Position numbers and translations under genes: made by a program. From positions 253,926 through 311,843 of the forward strand of contig NZ_KI519474.1 in assembly GCF_000482705.1 (NCBI RefSeq): a stretch of DNA of 57,918 nucleotides, read 5' to 3'. Positions within the stretch are counted from its first letter, which is position 1; every line of letters starts with the position of its first letter. Shown piece by piece: positions 20,553 through 28,624 of the stretch. This DNA is from Glycomyces arizonensis DSM 44726. GTDB taxonomy: Bacteria > Actinomycetota > Actinomycetes > Mycobacteriales > Micromonosporaceae. The notes beneath the pieces were generated by a model, which was given only the letters and a program-made list of their open reading frames with translations, had not been told where the DNA came from and searched no databases.

Positions 20553-22055
20553 ATGCGCGTTAATCGGTTCGGTGTCGGCGTGCTCGCCGCCGCTGGAGCG
20601 GCAACGGTCCTCTTCGGAGGCGCCATGCCCGTGTTCGCGGAACCCGGCGTCACCGTCCCCGACGACGGCACGCGGCCGCTCGGCGAGGACGCCGGCGACA
20701 CCCAGGCGACCAGTCCCGAGACCGTCGACGGGCCCCTCTCCGAGCAGATCGACCAGGCCACCATCGAGGTCGCGCAGCTGGCCGAGGAGACCACCGCCGC
20801 CGAAGCGGAGTGGACCGGGCGCAGCGACCGCCTCCGTGCGGCCACCGAGGACTGGAACGCCTCCCGCGTCGCGCTCGAGGAGGCGCAGACCGCGCTCGAC
20901 TACGCCGCCGGCCAGGCCTACGCCGACACGGCCGGGGTGCCCGAGACCGAACTGCCCGACCTGACCGGGCTGACCCCGCTCGGCGGGGAGTGGGACCTGC
21001 CGGGCCTGACCGAGGCCGTCGACGACGCCGAGACCGCCGAGGCCGTCGCCCACGCCTCCTACGACGCCGCCGCCGAGTCCGCCTCGCGCTCCGAGGAGCG
21101 CTACACCGCCCTCAACGACGAGTTCACCCGCGCCGATGACGAGCTCCAGCGGCTCATCGAGAACAACAGCGAAGAGCTGGAGGAGCTCGAAGAGGCCCGC
21201 GAGGAGGCCGCCGCCGAGTACTCCGACGACTTCTCCTCCGAAGTCGACGGCTGGGAGGCCGCCCCCGAGGCCACGAAGGCCGTCGAGTACGCGCTCGCGC
21301 AGCTCGGCAAGCCCTACGAGTGGAGTGAGGAGGGCCCGGACACCTTCGACTGCTCCGGGCTGACGATGGCGGCCTACGACTACGCGGGCGTCTCGATCCC
21401 GCGCACGGCCGCCATGCAGTTCAACGCCACGCGCGACAAGCCCGTCGACACCGAGATGCTCCTGCCCGGCGACCTGCTGTTCTGGTGGAACAGCCCCGGC
21501 GACTGGGAATCGGTCTACCACGTCGGCATGTACCTCGGCGACGGCAAGATGGTGCAGGCCCCCCGCACGGGCGACGTGGTGAAGATCAGCAGCATCTGGT
21601 TCGACAACTTCGCCGGGGCGCACCGCGTCGTCGACGCGATCCCGACCGGCGACGGCAGCGAGGAGCCCTCGGGCGACGGCACCACCGCCGAGCCGGACCC
21701 CTCGCCTTCCGACGGCCACACGCTGGAGCCGGACCCGAGTCCGACGCCCAGCCCCTCGCCGAGCCCGTCGCCTTCGCCGACGCCGGACGAGCCGACGCCG
21801 ACGCCCGAGGAGCCCTCGCCTTCGGACGACGCCTCCTCGCCCACTGAGGAGGAATCGCCCGACAGCCCGACGCCGAGCACGTCCGACTCGGTGTCGGGAA
21901 CGCTCAGCCGGGATCCCGAAGCGGGTGAGACTTCCGGCGAGTTATCCGAAGGCGGATACGGAGTACGGCGTGGTGATGGCACGATGGTGCCTAAGCCCGC
22001 AGCAATGACGACGCTCCATCCCCGAGGAGGCTCCCGTGGACGACAACAGCTGTAG
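20553..22055 (+). CDS. Secreted NlpC/P60 (C40) cell-wall hydrolase
   Basis: 500 residues with GAAGGA upstream. A signal peptide (about residues 1-29, ending VFA) is followed by a long charged coiled-coil region (about 60-225). The C40 peptidase domain has Cys in FDCSGLTMAAYDY and His in YHVGMYLGDG. The C-terminal ~120 residues are a Pro/Ser/Thr/Glu-rich tail including (SP)n runs, probably spanning the wall. The coiled coil plus NlpC/P60 layout resembles RipA-type endopeptidases needed for cell separation (inference). The frame overlaps the next gene by 20 nt, so the last residues may be less reliable. Confidence 0.88.
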   Translation: MRVNRFGVGVLAAAGAATVLFGGAMPVFAEPGVTVPDDGTRPLGEDAGDTQATSPETVDGPLSEQIDQATIEVAQLAEETTAAEAEWTGRSDRLRAATEDWNASRVALEEAQTALDYAAGQAYADTAGVPETELPDLTGLTPLGGEWDLPGLTEAVDDAETAEAVAHASYDAAAESASRSEERYTALNDEFTRADDELQRLIENNSEELEELEEAREEAAAEYSDDFSSEVDGWEAAPEATKAVEYALAQLGKPYEWSEEGPDTFDCSGLTMAAYDYAGVSIPRTAAMQFNATRDKPVDTEMLLPGDLLFWWNSPGDWESVYHVGMYLGDGKMVQAPRTGDVVKISSIWFDNFAGAHRVVDAIPTGDGSEEPSGDGTTAEPDPSPSDGHTLEPDPSPTPSPSPSPSPSPTPDEPTPTPEEPSPSDDASSPTEEESPDSPTPSTSDSVSGTLSRDPEAGETSGELSEGGYGVRRGDGTMVPKPAAMTTLHPRGGSRGRQQL

Positions 22056-24096
22056 CTCTTGCGGTCAGCGCCTGACGTCCAGGCTCCGGCGCTGCTCCCA
22101 GTGCGGGGCGCCGCTGCCGCCGCCGATCGGGGGGTTCCCGCCCGAGCCGCAGTACCCGCCGCCGTCGTACGCCCCGCCCGCGGCAGCGCAGTACGCGCCG
22201 CCGCCGGTCCAGGCCGGGCAGCAGGTCGGGCAGATGGCGCCGCCTCCGCCTCCTCAGCCAGCCCAGGGGTCCGCGTCGGTCCCGCCGCCTCCGCCGCCGC
22301 GGGTCGCACCGCCGCAGCAGCCGTACCAGCAGCAGCCGCCGCAGGGGGCCCCGGTGGCCTCGGGCTCGGCGGCCGTCCGGCCGCCGTCGTACCCGGCGGC
22401 CCCGCCGATGCCGCCCGCCGCGCCGCAGGCGGCCGGGTCCGCCTCGGTCCCGCCGCCCGTCCAGCCCGCGCAACCGGCGCAGCCGCCGCAACCCATGCAT
22501 TCGCCGCAGGCATCGCAAGCAGCACCGTCACAAGTGGCACAGTCGCTGCCGCCGATGACGCCGTCCGTGCCCTCGCCGCCGCCCATGCCGCCCGCTCCGC
22601 CCGCGCACCCCTCGCCTGTGCAGGCTTCGCCAGTGCGGCCCTCACCGGCGCAACCGGCACCGTTCGCGCCGCCCGCGCCGAGCCAGGAGGCCGCGTTCGC
22701 GCCCCCGGCCCCGCCGCAGGAACCGCCCGCGCCGCCGAGCGCGAGCCCGCAGTTCAGCGTGCCGCCGCCGATGCCCGCGCCGCCCACCCCGCCGCCGGTC
22801 CCCGAGCTGAACCTCCAGACCGAAGCGGCCCCCGAACCCGCCCCGCAGGCGGCCCCCGCCCCCGCACCGGCCGCGCCCGTCGCGGAACCGGCCGAAGGGG
22901 AAGAGGAGTCCCCGCTGTGGGAGGACCTCCCCGACCCCGAGGAGCTCGACGACGCCGTCGACCTCTCGGCCGAGGACGAGGCGGCGATGGCCGACCTCGA
23001 AGCCGACGTCCCCGGCGAGTCCCTGCCGCCCGCGCCGCCCTCGACCGACACCGACGACGAGTCCGAAGAGGCGACCGCCGAGGCCGACAAGCCCGACGAG
23101 GGTCAGGCCGCCGAAGCGCCCGAGCCGGAACCCGAAGCGGCGCCCGCCGAATCGGAAGCGGCACCCGAGGACGAGGCCGAGTCCGGCATCCTCGACGAAG
23201 GCGGCTCCGAGCCCGCCGTCGCGGCCGTCGAAGCCGAGACCGAGACCGAGACCGAGACCGACGAGCACGACACCGTCGACGTGGTGCACCGCCCCGCCGA
23301 CGACGCCGGTGACGCCGCTGATGAGAGCGCAGACGAGAACACGGACGAGAGCACGACCGGCGGCCCCGCCGACAGCGTCGAGGCCGCCGAGACCGTCCAC
23401 ACCGAGGCCCCCGACGACCGCGAGCCCGGCCCCGATCCCGCACCGGAACCCAACAGGCCCGACCCCGAGCCCGCGCCCGAACCGGAGCGCCCGGACCCGA
23501 TGCCCAAGCCCGGCCCCGCGCCTAGGCCCGAGCCGCTCCCGCAGCCCGAGCCCGCGCCGCCGCTGCCCGATCCCGAGCCGGGCCCCGTCCCGCCGCCCGA
23601 GCCGGTCCCGAACCCCGAGCCCGGCCGCCCGTTCCCGACCGGCGGCTACTCGCCGATGTCGGAGGCCGCCCCGCCGGACTACGACATCGAGCCGGCGCCC
23701 GAATCGACCACCGAGCCCGAGCCTGAAGCCGAGGCCGAGTCGGCCGACGAGCCGGTCACCGGACCGCCCGCCGCCGAGCCGCTCCAGGCCGAACCGGCCC
23801 CCGCCGAAGGCCCCGCGCCCAAGGCCGCCGAGTCGGTCGCGGCGAAGAAGATCGTCGACGCGCCCGACATCAGCCTCTTCGAGGAGCCCTCGACCAAGGC
23901 CAACCGCGCCGGAGCCACGAAGGCCCCGCCCGAGTCGTGGCCGCCGTCCGAGGACGACCACGGGACGTTCAGGGGCGGCCGCGCCAAGGTCAAGAACCTC
24001 ATCGTCGACCGAGGCGAGCTGCCCGAGCACTTCCCGCTGCCGCGTCCGACCGTGTACGGCGGCCAGAAGGACGGCGACGAGGAGTCCGGCACCTGA
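22036..24096 (+). CDS. Zinc-ribbon protein with very long Pro- and Glu/Asp-rich low-complexity body
   Basis: 686 residues from a GTG with GAGG upstream. The N-terminal ~30 residues form a zinc ribbon (CSSCG-x11-CSQCG). Residues ~35-260 are Pro/Ala/Gln-rich, ~260-480 are acidic (Glu/Asp/Ala), and ~475-560 are (P-E/D-P)-rich repeats. A more ordinary end runs from about 600 (ISLFEEPSTKANRAG ... RAKVKNLIVDRGELPEHF, given in part). No membrane segment or signal is seen, so it should be an intrinsically disordered cytoplasmic protein. I do not recognise the family; a scaffold role is a guess. Overlap with the NlpC/P60 gene suggests co-translation. Confidence 0.7.
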   Translation: MDDNSCSSCGQRLTSRLRRCSQCGAPLPPPIGGFPPEPQYPPPSYAPPAAAQYAPPPVQAGQQVGQMAPPPPPQPAQGSASVPPPPPPRVAPPQQPYQQQPPQGAPVASGSAAVRPPSYPAAPPMPPAAPQAAGSASVPPPVQPAQPAQPPQPMHSPQASQAAPSQVAQSLPPMTPSVPSPPPMPPAPPAHPSPVQASPVRPSPAQPAPFAPPAPSQEAAFAPPAPPQEPPAPPSASPQFSVPPPMPAPPTPPPVPELNLQTEAAPEPAPQAAPAPAPAAPVAEPAEGEEESPLWEDLPDPEELDDAVDLSAEDEAAMADLEADVPGESLPPAPPSTDTDDESEEATAEADKPDEGQAAEAPEPEPEAAPAESEAAPEDEAESGILDEGGSEPAVAAVEAETETETETDEHDTVDVVHRPADDAGDAADESADENTDESTTGGPADSVEAAETVHTEAPDDREPGPDPAPEPNRPDPEPAPEPERPDPMPKPGPAPRPEPLPQPEPAPPLPDPEPGPVPPPEPVPNPEPGRPFPTGGYSPMSEAAPPDYDIEPAPESTTEPEPEAEAESADEPVTGPPAAEPLQAEPAPAEGPAPKAAESVAAKKIVDAPDISLFEEPSTKANRAGATKAPPESWPPSEDDHGTFRGGRAKVKNLIVDRGELPEHFPLPRPTVYGGQKDGDEESGT

Positions 24097-24236
24097 AACG
24101 GGTGATTCCGCCGCCCCGAACGGGGTGAGTCCGCCCGGAGGACGGAAAACCCGCCCATTGCGTCCCATTCGGGGCCATGCTGGTCGTGAACCAATGCATG
24201 ACCCGCAGGCTTCGCCGAGAGTATGGGGTGAGGGGC

Positions 24237-24536
24237 ATGGCGGAACGCCGTGTGAAAGTGACCACCGAGGTCGGGATCCAGGCCCGGCCCGCGACCGTCT
24301 TCGTCGACACCGCCGCGCAGTCCCGCGCCGAGGTCACCATCGCGAAGCCCGGTCAAGGGCACCACGACGCCAAATCGATCCTCCAGGTCCTGACCATGGA
24401 CGTCCGCTCCGGCGACGCCATCGTCCTCACCAGCGACGACGAGGCGGTCCTCGACCGGCTCGCCGCGCTCGTGTCCGGGAACGGCCGGATAGGGGAGAAC
24501 CGCGCCGAGATCGTCGACACCGCCGACGACGACTGA
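24237..24536 (+). CDS. HPr-fold protein with Gln at position 15 (Crh-like)
   Basis: 99 residues from the ATG at 24237. The fold is clearly HPr: GIQARPATVFVDTA around residue 15 and DAKSILQVLTMDV around residue 47. The phosphoacceptor His of HPr (normally G-[IL]-H-A-R-P) is Gln15, so it cannot carry PTS phosphate. The serine equivalent to HPr Ser46 is kept (Ser47). Bacillus Crh shows exactly this His-to-Gln change, with a retained Ser for HPr kinase. No kinase or PTS gene is in the window. Function here is unknown, probably regulatory rather than sugar transport. Confidence 0.88.
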   Translation: MAERRVKVTTEVGIQARPATVFVDTAAQSRAEVTIAKPGQGHHDAKSILQVLTMDVRSGDAIVLTSDDEAVLDRLAALVSGNGRIGENRAEIVDTADDD

Positions 24537-24612
24537 TCGAGCGGCCCGTCTCACGTCTCCCGAAGGCCGCCATCCGTGCCGGGCGCCGCCGCGACCGGCT
24601 ACGGTCGGGATT

Positions 24613-25473
24613 GTGAACAACGCGCGGCGCCCCCGGGTCGGTCATATCGCATTCCTCAACTGCCTCCCCATCTACTGGGGTCTGGCCAGGTCGGGGGCGC
24701 TGCTCGACGTCGACCTGCACCGCGCGCCGCCGGACGAGCTCAGCCGCCGCCTCGTCGAAGGCAGCCTCGACATCGGCCCGATCAGCCTCGTCGAGTACCT
24801 CAAGCACGCCGACCGGCTCCTGCTCGTGCCCGACATCGCCGTGGCCGCCGACGGCCCGGTCCTCAGCGTCAACCTCGTCTCCAAGACCCCCGTCGAAGAC
24901 CTCCCGGCCTCGCCGAAGGTCTCGCTCACCTCCACCTCCCGCACCGGCGTCCTGCTGGCGCGGATGCTCCTGGAGCAGCGGCACGGCCTCACCCCGGACT
25001 TCGCCACCACCTCGCCCGACCTCGCCTCGGCCATCGCCGGAGCCGACGCGGCCGTCCTCATCGGCGACGAGGCCCTGCGCGCCCGCCACGACCCGCGGGG
25101 CAACCACGTCATCGACCTCGCCGACGCCTGGAAGTCCTGGACCGGCCTGCCGATGGTCTTCGCCGTGTGGGCCGTGCGCCGCGAGTACGCCGAGGCGCAC
25201 CCCGGCCTGGTCAAGGACGTCCACCTGGCGTTCTGCGAGTCGGTGCGGCGCTGCCGCGAGGAGATCGACGAGGTCGTGGCCTCCGCCGCCCGCTGGGAGC
25301 CGTTCGAGCCCGCCGCGCTCGCCGAGTACTTCGACCGACTCCAGTTCACGTTGAGTGACCGACACCTCGCCGGGTTGCGGGAATTCGCCTCGCGCGCCGC
25401 CGGTTATACGAATGTGGCCCCCTTGCCGGAGGGCGGACCCGAATTCTTCCCCGCTGGAGAGGGCATCGCATGA
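24613..25473 (+). CDS. mqnA: Chorismate dehydratase
   Basis: First step of the futalosine pathway: chorismate to 3-[(1-carboxyvinyl)oxy]benzoate. 286 residues with a GTG start. The N-terminal RPRVGHIAFLNCLPIYWGL and LDIGPISLVEYLKHADRLLL blocks are characteristic of the MqnA periplasmic-binding-protein fold, followed by SKTPVEDLPASPKVSLTS and the IGDEALR segment. Its stop overlaps the start of the downstream reductase gene (ATGA), so the two are coupled. Confidence 0.93.
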   Translation: MNNARRPRVGHIAFLNCLPIYWGLARSGALLDVDLHRAPPDELSRRLVEGSLDIGPISLVEYLKHADRLLLVPDIAVAADGPVLSVNLVSKTPVEDLPASPKVSLTSTSRTGVLLARMLLEQRHGLTPDFATTSPDLASAIAGADAAVLIGDEALRARHDPRGNHVIDLADAWKSWTGLPMVFAVWAVRREYAEAHPGLVKDVHLAFCESVRRCREEIDEVVASAARWEPFEPAALAEYFDRLQFTLSDRHLAGLREFASRAAGYTNVAPLPEGGPEFFPAGEGIA

Positions 25474-26240
25474 CCGTCGAGCTCAACAAGCGCCGCAAGC
25501 GCCCTTCGTGGCACAAGCTCACCGTCAGCCGGGTCAGACCCCTCACCGACGACTCCCTCGAAGTGACGCTGGCCGTGCCGCCGGAGCTGCGGAAGACGTT
25601 CGACTTCAAGCCCGGCCAGCACATCACGTTCCAGCGCGTCGAGGACGACGGCTCCGAGGTGCGCCGCTCCTACTCGCTCGCCTCCACGCCCCGCGAGCTC
25701 GCCGAGCACGGCACGCTGCGCCTGGGCATCAAGTTCATCCCCAAAGGCAGCTTCTCCGCCTACGCCAAGCGCGTCCTCGCCCCCGGCGACGTCCTCGAAG
25801 TGCTGCCGCCGCTCGGCGTCTTCTGCACCGAGCCCGACCCCGGGCGCCACTACGGCGCGATCGTCGCCGGATCGGGCATCACCCCGATCCTGTCCATCGC
25901 GGCCGCGGCGCTCGACACCGGCGCGACCGTGACGCTCCTGTACTCCAACCGCACCGGCGAGTCCACCATGTTCGCCGACGAGCTCGCCGAACTCGAACGC
26001 CGCCACGGCGACCGGCTCAGGCTCCACCACATCCGCACGCGGTCCGAAGGCGCGAGCCCGCTGCTGACCGGGCGGCTCACCCCCGACCGGTTCAGGGAGG
26101 TCCTCACCGGCCTGGTGGACTCTGAGGAGATCGACGAGTGGTTCCTGTGCGGGCCTTACGAGATGGTCCTCGGCGTCAAAGAGGTCCTCGAAGAGGCCGG
26201 CGCCCGGCAGATCCACACCGAGCTGTACTACGTCGACTAG
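25470..26240 (+). CDS. FAD/NAD(P)H oxidoreductase resembling PaaE without its ferredoxin domain
   Basis: 256 residues. The FAD domain has RRSYSLASTP (RxYS) and the substrate-contact GIKFIPKGSFSAYAK. The NAD(P)-binding domain has AGSGITPILSI and ends WFLCGPYEMV ... IHTELYYVD. The sequence follows PaaE-like ring-epoxidase reductases closely but stops exactly where their C-terminal [2Fe-2S] ferredoxin domain would begin. It may be a stand-alone ferredoxin reductase like Fpr, or a shortened PaaE. The DNA just after it is scrambled and holds a piece of mqnE, which makes a rearrangement plausible. Coupled to mqnA by a 4-nt overlap. Confidence 0.8.
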   Translation: MTVELNKRRKRPSWHKLTVSRVRPLTDDSLEVTLAVPPELRKTFDFKPGQHITFQRVEDDGSEVRRSYSLASTPRELAEHGTLRLGIKFIPKGSFSAYAKRVLAPGDVLEVLPPLGVFCTEPDPGRHYGAIVAGSGITPILSIAAAALDTGATVTLLYSNRTGESTMFADELAELERRHGDRLRLHHIRTRSEGASPLLTGRLTPDRFREVLTGLVDSEEIDEWFLCGPYEMVLGVKEVLEEAGARQIHTELYYVD

Positions 26241-26427
26241 CGAAGCCGATCGATCGCGCCGCTGCCCGCGCCCGGCCGGAACCCCTTCCCTGTCTCGACC
26301 TGAATGACGGATGGCGCCGCTGCCCGCGTCCGGCCCGGAACGCCCCGAGCGGGAAGCATCGCGAGCCAGTGCCCCATCCCGGTCCGTCTCCTGTAACGCC
26401 CCGCCGCGAGCGGGAGACGGGAAGCCC
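26241..26427. repeat. Intergenic segment with an imperfect direct repeat
   Basis: Part of a 459-nt gene-free stretch between the reductase gene and mqnC. GCGCCGCTGCCCGCG starts at about 26258 and again at about 26313, each followed by CCGG(C)CCGGAAC, giving a ~27-bp direct repeat spaced 55 bp. No gene is supported. Confidence 0.6.
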
Positions 26428-26555
26428 GCGGCCTGCCGCCCGCACCGCCGGGCGCGGCGGCCACTGGAACCTCACCGACTCCGGCTCGGCCCGGCGCTCG
26501 TCTGCGGGCGGTCGTACTCGCGCACGGCCTCGTACTTCGTGTTGCGCTCGACCGC
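26428..26555 (-). pseudogene. Duplicated fragment of the mqnE 3' end
   Basis: About 128 bp match 19138-19272 (the last ~32 codons of mqnE plus the start of the adjoining membrane-protein gene) at roughly 90% identity by eye, in the same orientation. A 7-bp deletion removes one GCGATCG, and several substitutions are present (for example the mqnE stop TAG is TGG here). It cannot encode a functional product. It lies between the reductase gene and mqnC. Confidence 0.85.
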
Positions 26556-26699
26556 CGGACCGAAGGACGGGACGCACACCCTGACCCCGCGCCCCGACGT
26601 TCGCGGAGGCGACAACGCGCCGCCGCCAACGGGGAGACGGAGCGATCACTCCGAGCGGGGAAGCTGTGCCGCCGCGGATTCTCCGGATACGCTTCGTCC

Positions 26700-27845
26700 A
26701 TGGCCGAGATTGACGATGTCCTCGCCCGCGCCGCCGACGGCGGCCGCATCAGCGCCGAGGAAGCCGAGCTGCTCTACACCGAAGCGCCCTTCCACGCGAT
26801 GGCCGAGGCCGCGGACACCGTCCGCAGGTGCCTCATCGGCGACAACATCGTCACCTACATCATCGACCGCAACATCAACTACACCAACGTGTGCGTCACC
26901 GCCTGCAAGTTCTGCGCCTTCTACCGCGCCCCGAAGCACGAGGAGGGCTGGGACCACTCGCTCGAGGAGATCCTGCGCCGCTGCGGTGAGGCCGTCGAGC
27001 TCGGTGCCACGCAGGTGATGCTCCAAGGCGGCCACCACCCCGAGTTCGGCGTCGAGTACTACGAGACGCTCTTCGGCGCCGTCAAGCGCGAGTACCCGCA
27101 GCTGGTCATCCACTCCATCGGCCCCTCGGAGATCGCCCACATGGCGAAGGTCTCCGGCACCTCCATCGAGGAGGCGATCAAGCGCATCAAGACCGCCGGA
27201 CTCGACTCGATCGCCGGGGCGGGCGCGGAGATGCTCCCCGCTCGGCCCCGCACGGCCCTCGCCCCGCTCAAGGAGTCCGGCGAGCGCTGGCTCGAGATCA
27301 TGGAGACCGCCCACAACCTGGGCCTCGAATCCACCGCCACGATGATGATGGGCACCGGCGAGACCGCCCACGAGCGGATCGAGCACCTGCGCATGATCCG
27401 CGACGTGCAGGACCGCACCGGCGGCTTCCGCTCGTTCATCCCCTGGACCTACCAGCCGGAGAACAACCACCTCAAGGGCCGCACGCAGGCGACGGCCATG
27501 GAGTACCTGCGCCTCTTGGCCACGGCCCGCCTGTACTTCCACAACGTGAAGCACCTCCAGTCGTCGTGGCTGACCACCGGCAAGGCGGCCGGGCAGCTGA
27601 GCCTCCACCTCGGCGTGGACGACCTCGGCTCGATCATGCTGGAGGAGAACGTGATCTCCTCGGCGGGCGCGCGCCACCGCTCGCGCCTCTCGGAGCTGAT
27701 CGAGCTCATCCGCACGGCCGACCGCATTCCGGCGCAGCGGAACACGGTCTACGAGCGCATGTCCGTCCACTGGACGCCCGAGGACGACCCGACCGACGAC
27801 CGGGTCCGGTCGCACTTCTCGACGATAGTCGGAAGCATGAAGTAG
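26700..27845 (+). CDS. mqnC: Cyclic dehypoxanthinyl futalosine synthase (radical SAM)
   Basis: Cyclises dehypoxanthine futalosine in the menaquinone pathway. 381 residues. The radical-SAM cluster CVTACKFCAFYR lies near residues 64-75. Family blocks are TQVMLQGGHHPEFGVEYYE, AGLDSIAGAGAEMLPARPR and MMMGTGETAHERI. It is read alone, after the gene-free stretch with the mqnE scrap and before a strong terminator. Its last codons form the first unit of a 30-bp tandem repeat, so the C-terminus (TIVGSMK) may vary between strains. Confidence 0.95.
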   Translation: MAEIDDVLARAADGGRISAEEAELLYTEAPFHAMAEAADTVRRCLIGDNIVTYIIDRNINYTNVCVTACKFCAFYRAPKHEEGWDHSLEEILRRCGEAVELGATQVMLQGGHHPEFGVEYYETLFGAVKREYPQLVIHSIGPSEIAHMAKVSGTSIEEAIKRIKTAGLDSIAGAGAEMLPARPRTALAPLKESGERWLEIMETAHNLGLESTATMMMGTGETAHERIEHLRMIRDVQDRTGGFRSFIPWTYQPENNHLKGRTQATAMEYLRLLATARLYFHNVKHLQSSWLTTGKAAGQLSLHLGVDDLGSIMLEENVISSAGARHRSRLSELIELIRTADRIPAQRNTVYERMSVHWTPEDDPTDDRVRSHFSTIVGSMK

Positions 27846-27920
27846 AGCTCGACGATAGTCGGAAACATGAAATAGAGCTCGACGATAGTGGGAAGCATGA
27901 AGTAGAGCTCGACAATAGTG
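27818..27920 (+). repeat. 30-bp tandem repeat spanning the mqnC stop
   Basis: Three units of about CTCGACGATAGTCGGAAGCA plus TGAAGTAGAG and a partial fourth (units begin at 27818, 27848, 27878, 27908), with 1-3 differences between units. The first unit encodes the MqnC C-terminus and its stop; the others repeat the same stop downstream. Confidence 0.9.
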
Positions 27921-27954
27921 ACCCAGCTGCAAGCAGGCTGACCGATACCACGCA

Positions 27955-27986
27955 GCGGGGCGCGGGCCGAAAGGCCCGCGCCCCGC
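27955..27986. terminator. Strong bidirectional terminator
   Basis: 14-bp perfect stem GCGGGGCGCGGGCC / GGCCCGCGCCCCGC closed by a GAAA tetraloop. It lies between mqnC (+) and the acidic secreted protein gene (-, stop at 28007). Confidence 0.85.
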
Positions 27987-28006
27987 CGTCATTCCCCCTG
28001 GTCGCC

Positions 28007-28564
28007 TCAGTCGTCGTCCCAGTCGTCGCCGTCGTCATCGTGGTGGTCGTCGTCGTCACGACCGTCATCGTCGTCCCAGTCGCCGTCCCCGTTGTCGTCG
28101 GAGCCGTCGTCATCCCGGTCGTCCTCGACGGTGATGTTCGCCTGCGGCTGCCCGTCGGCGCAGGTCACGTCGTAATCGACGTCCGTCGTGCCGCTGGTGA
28201 ACTCGACCTCGGCGTCGTTGTCGTCGCCATCGTCGTCGTCCCGGTCGTCGTCCGGCACCGCCTCGACGTCGTCGACGGTGTAGCCGTCCGCGGCCACCCA
28301 CCAGACGAGCTCGGGCCCGTCGGCGGTGCACTCCGCGAAGACCGTGCCGCCGTCGCTCGGGAAGACCTCCTCCCCGTCGCCGGTCGCGGTGTCGTCCGGC
28401 ACCGCGTCGAGCTCACCGGTCGGCCCGTCGGCCGTCCCCTCGCTCTGCCCGCCGCTCGGCGGCGTCGAATCGTCTTCCTGCGCGAGCGCGATCGATCCGA
28501 ATCCCGCCGCGGCGATGACCGCGGCTCCTGTGCTTGCCAGTAGCAGTTTCCTGTTCATGCGCAC
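28007..28564 (-). CDS. Secreted, extremely Asp-rich small protein
   Basis: 185 residues. The signal peptide runs about 1-29 (KLLLASTGAAVIAAAGFGSIALA, cleavage near LA-QED). The mature part has a small domain with two cysteines (FAECTADG, VTCADG) that could form a disulphide, an acidic linker, and a C-terminal ~40-residue run of almost only Asp with some Gly, Asn, His and Trp. This suggests metal or calcium binding outside the cell (inference). No family recognised. The Asp-rich run lies in repetitive GAC/GAT codons and may vary in length. Confidence 0.72.
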   Translation of the reverse strand: MRMNRKLLLASTGAAVIAAAGFGSIALAQEDDSTPPSGGQSEGTADGPTGELDAVPDDTATGDGEEVFPSDGGTVFAECTADGPELVWWVAADGYTVDDVEAVPDDDRDDDDGDDNDAEVEFTSGTTDVDYDVTCADGQPQANITVEDDRDDDGSDDNGDGDWDDDDGRDDDDHHDDDGDDWDDD

Positions 28565-28624
28565 CAGCGTCGCCCCCCGGGCGCTAAGAGGACGCTAAGC
28601 GCCCTCTAACTCGGCCCCAAACGC

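Noticed and set aside
26176..26649. Open frame on the minus strand containing ERRAEPESVRF
   Set aside because: This is only the mqnE fragment read in frame with unrelated DNA; it has a deletion and no start signal, so it is listed as a pseudogene piece.
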